Assembly: GCA_020722625.1 (NCBI GenBank)
Contig: DYKK01000156.1
Coordinates: 1 to 7,682, forward strand
Source: Anaeromyxobacter dehalogenans
GTDB lineage: Bacteria; Myxococcota_A; UBA9042; DTJE01
Direction of reading: 5' to 3'
Length of the DNA: 7,682 bases
Shown: positions 6,301 through 7,682 of the stretch, one piece after another
How the letters are laid out: each line of letters opens with the position of its first letter
Position numbering within the stretch: the stretch's first letter is position 1
Notes under the pieces: generated by a model
Told to the model about the DNA's origin: nothing
The model's database searches: none
What the model saw: only the letters and a program-made list of their open reading frames with translations
Translations under genes and position numbers: made by a program

Positions 6301-7481
6301 GCCCCCTGCTCGTCCGGCGCGACCTCGGCCAGCGCATGGTCGTTCAATGTCAGCGACACGGCCGAGCCGGGTTCGATCCCTTCGGCGGTCCCCTGGATGT
6401 CCAGGGTGAGCCCGTTGGCAGGATCTCCGTCCTTGTCGTCCGCGAGGGTGTAGGACGCCTTGTCCGGCTTCGTCAGGGCCAGGACCGGGTCCACCAGGTC
6501 GAGCGTGTAGGCGATGTCGGGGGTCACGCCCGCCCGGTCCGGGCTTTCCGAGTCCCCGACCTCGGCGGACACGCTCACGGCGACGCCGTCCGCCTGGGCC
6601 GGGTCGTCCGCGAGCGTCACGGTGAACCGGGCGGAGCCGGTCTCGTTCAGGGGCACGGGACCCACGACCTGCACGTCGCCGCCCGAGACGGCGTATCGGA
6701 GGGTGGCGGTGTCGCACGTGCGACCCGGGTTCGTGACCGTGAACGTCGCCTGCACCCCGGGCGCGTCCGGGTCCGCGTCGTCGAGCAGACAGGCCGTGTT
6801 CGCGGGGAGGAGCGTCACGCCGCACGTCCCGATGTCCACCTGCACGGTCTTGGCGTCCGACCCGGACTGGCCCGCCAGGTTGACGGCCCGGACCGCGACC
6901 TCGTAGCCGGCCGGGTTGTGCGTCAGGGTCACGGTCTGGAACACGACCTCGCCCAGCCCGGTCCCGGCGTCCACGACCACCGGCAGGGTCGCGACGACCT
7001 GGCCCGCGACCTCCAGGGTCACGTCCCGGCCGTCCTCGAGGTTCTCGGTCCTGACCACCACGTCCACCTGGAATCCCGGCGTCTCGGCGTACGCCGGAGG
7101 CTCGTCCTCCAGGGTCAGGGAGACGCTCGGCTCGCCCTCGCCCTTGGCGCCGGACGCGGTCCAGAAGTGGAACGCGAGCACGGGCGCCGGAGGCGGGGGC
7201 ACGTCCGGGGTATCGGGGACCTCGGCGCCGTCGGGGAGGTCGGCGACGTCCGGGACGTCCGCCCGGTCCGGCGCGTCGGCGACGTCCGGGGCGTCCGCGA
7301 CGTCGGGTGACACGTCCGCCCCATCCGGGAAACCGTCCGGGGCGATGTCCGCGTCCGGCAGGTCGTGATCCGGCGCCTGGTCATGGTTGGCAACCGAGGG
7401 ACCGCCTCCCCCCGGGCACCCGGTCGCGACCACGAGGATCCCGGCCAGCAGGACGATTGCAGCGTTTCCTCGCAAAGCCAT
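375..7481 (-). CDS. Giant surface lipoprotein with Ig-like domains, Fn3-like domain and C-terminal FG-GAP propeller
   Basis: This is a 2368-residue exported protein. Residues 1-22 are a lipoprotein signal peptide: Arg4, a hydrophobic core of about 14 residues (AAIVLLAGILVVAT) and a lipobox ending A-T-G-C with Cys22 as the lipidated residue. Residues 23-100 are a Pro/Asp/Ala-rich, unstructured tether containing six tandem PD-hexads (59-94). Residues about 101-1755 form a long run of beta-rich Ig-like domains, marked by repeated D-x-x-G-N motifs (for example 631, 1062, 1302, 1400, 1517, 1740) and VTL segments. A four-Cys module lies at 1096-1113 and a fibronectin-III-like domain at about 1757-1893. 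Residues 1923-2359 carry seven FG-GAP calcium loops, predicted to form a seven-bladed beta-propeller. The likely role is adhesion or ligand binding at the outer surface; no catalytic residues were recognised. The ATG is supported by GGAGG 6 nt upstream and by the signal peptide. Stop TGA is at 375-377. The gene lies between a PqqD-like gene and a precursor-like peptide gene, which is unusual. The architecture is firm; the function is inferred. Confidence 0.95.
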   Translation of the reverse strand: MALRGNAAIVLLAGILVVATGCPGGGGPSVANHDQAPDHDLPDADIAPDGFPDGADVSPDVADAPDVADAPDRADVPDVADLPDGAEVPDTPDVPPPPAPVLAFHFWTASGAKGEGEPSVSLTLEDEPPAYAETPGFQVDVVVRTENLEDGRDVTLEVAGQVVATLPVVVDAGTGLGEVVFQTVTLTHNPAGYEVAVRAVNLAGQSGSDAKTVQVDIGTCGVTLLPANTACLLDDADPDAPGVQATFTVTNPGRTCDTATLRYAVSGGDVQVVGPVPLNETGSARFTVTLADDPAQADGVAVSVSAEVGDSESPDRAGVTPDIAYTLDLVDPVLALTKPDKASYTLADDKDGDPANGLTLDIQGTAEGIEPGSAVSLTLNDHALAEVAPDEQGAFAYEDLHLTEDGAYTVAAAGRDACGREGRAQASFQAKVSLAAYAFVFPAQGGTLLAKDDQKPETTSKYETTFRVQGADVTAGSTLTVRCRRDALGAAPVTVGSAVIPEADGVFDIPVTLDVQVLTQKVRCQVRDDAPNPGSSGEVAFAVALPPPVLKVLAPAAGQFVAQAQVAVKVFASGLAGVVPVVQVRDGSGGVVIDFLSGPIQATGLSFTLPLEVGGVPIPDGGYTLVVNATDQYGNVASDIPGNVTQVPFTLDRTAPEVAIVQPDHDTIDPALHPGDVDEDPATPGHQVTVIVGVLSGGGEGTKVCLAVNDQPDRCATQGGGPEVVFTGVTLIAGPNTVRAWAVDAAKNQGATQERTLTLVTDAPRVVIVQPAKDGPVAVLPFDLTVEVTDSALIPLEGVPVTLIVNDAEGETKNSDPQGRATFQVSTLSETGDRFVGKAVTVGGEGYSLPRTLYLKTTVPALAFVVPQDGEFLNLAHEACGPGVQDCVLDVVLDAPNFETGSSGTLTVACGTASPATLPGLVEGARMVFSDVTLTDQKTCTLEAAATDIGGLEASAGPITVTVDRVAPDLFFDRPTPGTNSLTTIDDEDPATPGLQYTLVVKYAGLAKDRPITVTYGLLGETPQEVSFPAPKKAPDGEYVSLIVPAVTLPNGTVVLAASASDAAGNPATTQRVISVWADQPVVGIFTPAFVDDTECTASSECLDAGTCVEGRCATAWGIGSFRGLGVSLLDAPEGTDNVRICSNNAPAGAAPCGTLGYREVARATVNPGGGVTQVALQGLSDGFHTLIAEVRVADDQPWVSSLDNPEATQRERFVYQDLVAPAVQSLGSPSDTEAPEGVLNAAEQKAPGRVYELAIQASEAGTATVFVGGLQQAVVDPFGGGAVVDVTLNEGANQVYVVARDVAGNQSPVPPAAGVVYYSPVVDTVAPTLAFLTPALVRFGDSRDVVLESDAVGRTVSVSDFGTPVGTGVVGGDQRVVIPFATNPILTEGPHDLHAEVTDEAGNGASADLSTFVDTVVPDVFLSAPVPGAVLQDADDAQPAVPGFQVEVEFGGMSLDSNAWRVDLASNCDAAFALCDEPVQVAGGSITNPGGLEPALFVTVPAGATPYHLFLVTVADDVGNEASQSAGVEIQLLECQVSLGGFTPGGYLNNTLCPSPGENCGSVDRTLTVSVTPACGSVDEVRFFVNGSQSQQKPFQNNPETLQYTFADGTAPSLEARVYEGASLRGTSGALRVTVDLTDPTVAFTAPAAGSSNPWGIAADEDAVTQGLQKSLTMEADDANLVGGKVTALVHAHGSGTDALSPTNLTIPYTFESQPATLSFDRVTLADQTEGTVRVTVQDKAGNSAVSEFTATVDLLPPAAPTLQVTGTHPRRPAVGIQWVAPGDNGDQSGTSAAAYDIRYSTLPIVTADDFETACRVTGLAYTDPIPAPAVQGTTQTFTIAGPDVRPPDVQENGKPCKFQTGSSGFAGYYVAIRATDDVGNASPVASESVASVDLALRDARFSGSGAPWNGADFQRRVYGIGDVNGDGLGDAAVGGGTSNAFCILYGHGAGDNRDVDDLVFTEGAGSDYLCIQGPANSRTGTPVVGLGDVNGDGVDDLGVGEGSANPAYPYALRIYLGKAGGIGTTPNVSVTGMRYVAIGIAVAGQGDFDGDGVADILIGSSPDNQAFLVPGDATWTAASNGTIDLTNAADRDAHRVVTFALSGALSTTLYGVTVDFVKDVDQDGYDEAAIVATADLNPSAILVTRGRPVSGAMTLTASRTNDGSGDDANVVRLQPDVDAKGGLGLSTLDGAWDLDGDGRGDVLAGHYYEIQMGTTSKGQYGFYGGYMASHFGQEVRVAAAPTPAQDGVIYRNEKGFTIGGSYDKSVVIGNFDDDPSAVPSADLAYVLFSTTSTYGKVFLRLNLVDPQGAFGQGAFPYQAPVLVDPDNPSGALFGRFRAVPVGDFNGDGLPDLLVGTNAAGYVVLVY
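405..1715 (-). other. Seven FG-GAP repeats: predicted seven-bladed calcium-binding beta-propeller
   Basis: Seven D-x-D/N-x-D-G type loops begin at residues 1924, 1990, 2049, 2121, 2195, 2272 and 2345. Examples are GDVNGDGLGDAAVGG and GDFNGDGLPDLLVGTN. Spacing is 59-77 residues, the size of one propeller blade. Each canonical loop has the Ca2+-binding D-x-N/D-x-D-G-x-x-D pattern followed by a hydrophobic strand. The sixth (N2272-F-D-D-D-P) is degenerate: it lacks the Gly after the third acidic residue and has extra residues before D2284. Seven such repeats make the propeller of integrin alpha subunits, so a ligand-binding head is a reasonable inference. The protein ends nine residues after the last repeat. 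Confidence 0.88.
1803..2213 (-). other. Fibronectin type III-like domain of the lipoprotein
   Basis: Residues about 1757-1893 open with LPPAAPTLQVTG and contain a core W-V-A-P-G-D-N-G-D-x-S-G-T, then A-Y-D-I-R-Y-S-T. They close with Y-Y-V-A-I-R-A-T-D-D-V-G-N-A-S-P. This is the usual pattern of an Fn3-like domain with the strand-C tyrosine/arginine and the final YxxxIRAxDxxGN strand. It has a longer middle than a standard 90-residue Fn3, with an insertion around 1820-1860 that holds Cys1858. It links the Ig-like stalk to the propeller. Confidence 0.75.
2217..7181 (-). other. Stalk region of repeated Ig-like domains in the lipoprotein
   Basis: Residues about 101-1755 are a serial array of beta-sandwich-like domains of roughly 90-120 residues. 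Two recurrent signatures mark the boundaries. One is an acidic turn of the form D-D-x-D-P-A-x-P-G-x-Q, seen clearly at 678-687, 986-996 and 1436-1446 and in weaker form at 125-138, 234-244, 348-357 and 1661-1670. The other is a late-strand D-x-x-G-N. Typical domain starts read D-x-x-x-P-x-V/L-x-x-x-x-P (for example 652-663 and 964-975). Similar arrays in bacterial surface proteins serve as stalks or adhesive modules. Exact domain count and boundaries cannot be set by eye; I estimate 14-17 domains. Confidence 0.8.
4143..4196 (-). other. Four-cysteine module inside the lipoprotein stalk
   Basis: Residues 1096-1113 contain Cys1096, Cys1102, Cys1108 and Cys1113, spaced C-x5-C-x5-C-x4-C, with the pattern T-E-C-T-A-S-S-E-C-L-D-A-G-T-C-V-E-G-R-C. 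Modules of this type recur in extracellular proteins of Myxococcota, where two disulfides are likely. Here it is inserted at the start of an Ig-like domain, after VGIFTPAFVDD. It supports both export of the protein and the taxonomic guess. No metal site is claimed. Confidence 0.75.
7200..7307 (-). repeat. Six tandem 18-bp units encoding Pro-Asp hexads
   Basis: Residues 59-94 of the lipoprotein are six in-frame hexads: PDVADA, PDVADA, PDRADV, PDVADL, PDGAEV and PDTPDV. A further related unit, PDGADV, lies just upstream at 52-57 and is separated by Ser58. The tract sits directly after the lipidated N-terminus and before the first folded domain, so it most likely acts as an extended acidic spacer holding the stalk off the membrane. 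Acidic Pro-Asp spacers of this kind are familiar in predicted Myxococcota lipoproteins. The repeat is also visible in the DNA, so the unit number could vary between strains by slippage without shifting the frame. Confidence 0.85.
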
Positions 7482-7487
7482 GGTCTT

Positions 7488-7492
7488 CCTCC
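7488..7492 (-). promoter_or_regulatory. Ribosome binding site of the giant lipoprotein
   Basis: GGAGG lies 6 nt upstream of the ATG at 7479-7481, in the 12-nt gap after the PqqD-like stop codon. It fixes the lipoprotein start and suggests translation coupled to the gene before it. Confidence 0.8.
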
Positions 7493-7493
7493 C

Positions 7494-7682
7494 TCAATGG
7501 GCTGCGCGCGGCACGCGGGTCAGGATCCGCTTCCGCACGAGCTCCGACAGGAACCCGCGGACGTCCCGGCGGATGTCCGCTTCGGCCGCCTCGAACCGGG
7601 ACCCGATCTCGCGCACGAGTCCGTCCATCGTCGCCCCGGCCTCCACGTGCCTCAGGACCAGGGTCCCGACCTCGTCCTCGAC
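7494..7682 (-). CDS. PqqD-like RiPP recognition protein, C-terminal part (5' end outside window)
   Basis: Sixty-two codons are open from the right edge to a TGA at 7494-7496. The protein ends in ...RAAH. The visible part fits the PqqD fold: DEVGTLVLRHVEAG (helix, turn), then DGLVREIGSRF with alternating hydrophobics, an acidic/Ala linker, and the family's most recognisable segment, DVRGFLSELVRKRIL (compare D-V-x-x-F-L-x-x-L-x-x-x-x-L in PqqD). PqqD-like domains are small winged-helix RiPP recognition elements that bind leader peptides and present them to modifying enzymes, mostly radical SAM proteins, in the cytoplasm. The normal family length is about 90 residues, so roughly the first 25-30 are missing, unless this is the C-terminal domain of a larger fusion. 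The stop lies 12 nt before the lipoprotein start, which indicates co-transcription. The start cannot be placed. The family call rests on pattern recognition; a profile search would settle it. Confidence 0.8.
   Translation of the reverse strand, partial: VEDEVGTLVLRHVEAGATMDGLVREIGSRFEAAEADIRRDVRGFLSELVRKRILTRVPRAAH

Noticed and set aside
5701..6825. Minus-strand 374-codon frame
   Set aside because: Arg/Gly/Pro-rich composition typical of an off-frame reading of GC-rich DNA; the lipoprotein frame there encodes clear Ig-like domains.
7200..7307. Repeat tract as a CRISPR array
   Set aside because: The units are contiguous 18-bp coding repeats without spacers and keep a single reading frame encoding PD-hexads.
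786..7310. Plus-strand open frame of 2174 codons as a real gene
   Set aside because: It is exactly codon-aligned with the lipoprotein, is rich in Arg, Gly, His and Val with no domain pattern, has no signal or motif, and is explained by lack of TTA, CTA and TCA codons in the sense gene.

Overview
The window is very GC-rich (about 70% by eye). Every gene I can support lies on the minus strand, so transcription runs from right to left. The proteins point to a Myxococcota or related former-deltaproteobacterial genome. The evidence is a huge lipoprotein with an N-terminal Pro-Asp-rich hexad tract, a four-cysteine module of the C-x5-C-x5-C-x4-C type, many Ig-like domains, a fibronectin-III-like domain and FG-GAP repeats. 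That assignment is inference from protein style; there is no rRNA or other marker.

Layout in order of transcription: (1) the C-terminal 62 residues of a PqqD-like protein (7494-7682, cut by the right edge); (2) a 2368-residue lipoprotein (375-7481) that fills 92% of the window; (3) a 52-residue Cys-containing peptide (206-364) that looks like a RiPP precursor; (4) the first 56 codons of a further gene (<1-169, cut by the left edge), tentatively an HprK-like kinase of the sort found in RiPP loci. Gaps are 12, 10 and 36 nt. Good Shine-Dalgarno sequences sit 6 nt before the starts of genes 2 and 3. I see no internal promoter or terminator, so this looks like one operon.

The main point of interest is that genes 1 and 3 match as a pair. 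PqqD-like domains are RiPP recognition elements that bind leader peptides. The small peptide carries a leader-like Y-x-x-P-x-V-x-S-E-x-V-x-E block followed by a short tail with two cysteines. A giant surface lipoprotein with Ig-like stalk domains and a predicted seven-bladed FG-GAP propeller lies between them and appears co-transcribed. This suggests a peptide-modification locus tied to a cell-surface adhesin or receptor. No modifying enzyme is complete in the window, so the chemistry cannot be stated. The rest of the window consists of internal structure of the lipoprotein and of long shadow frames caused by its codon usage.
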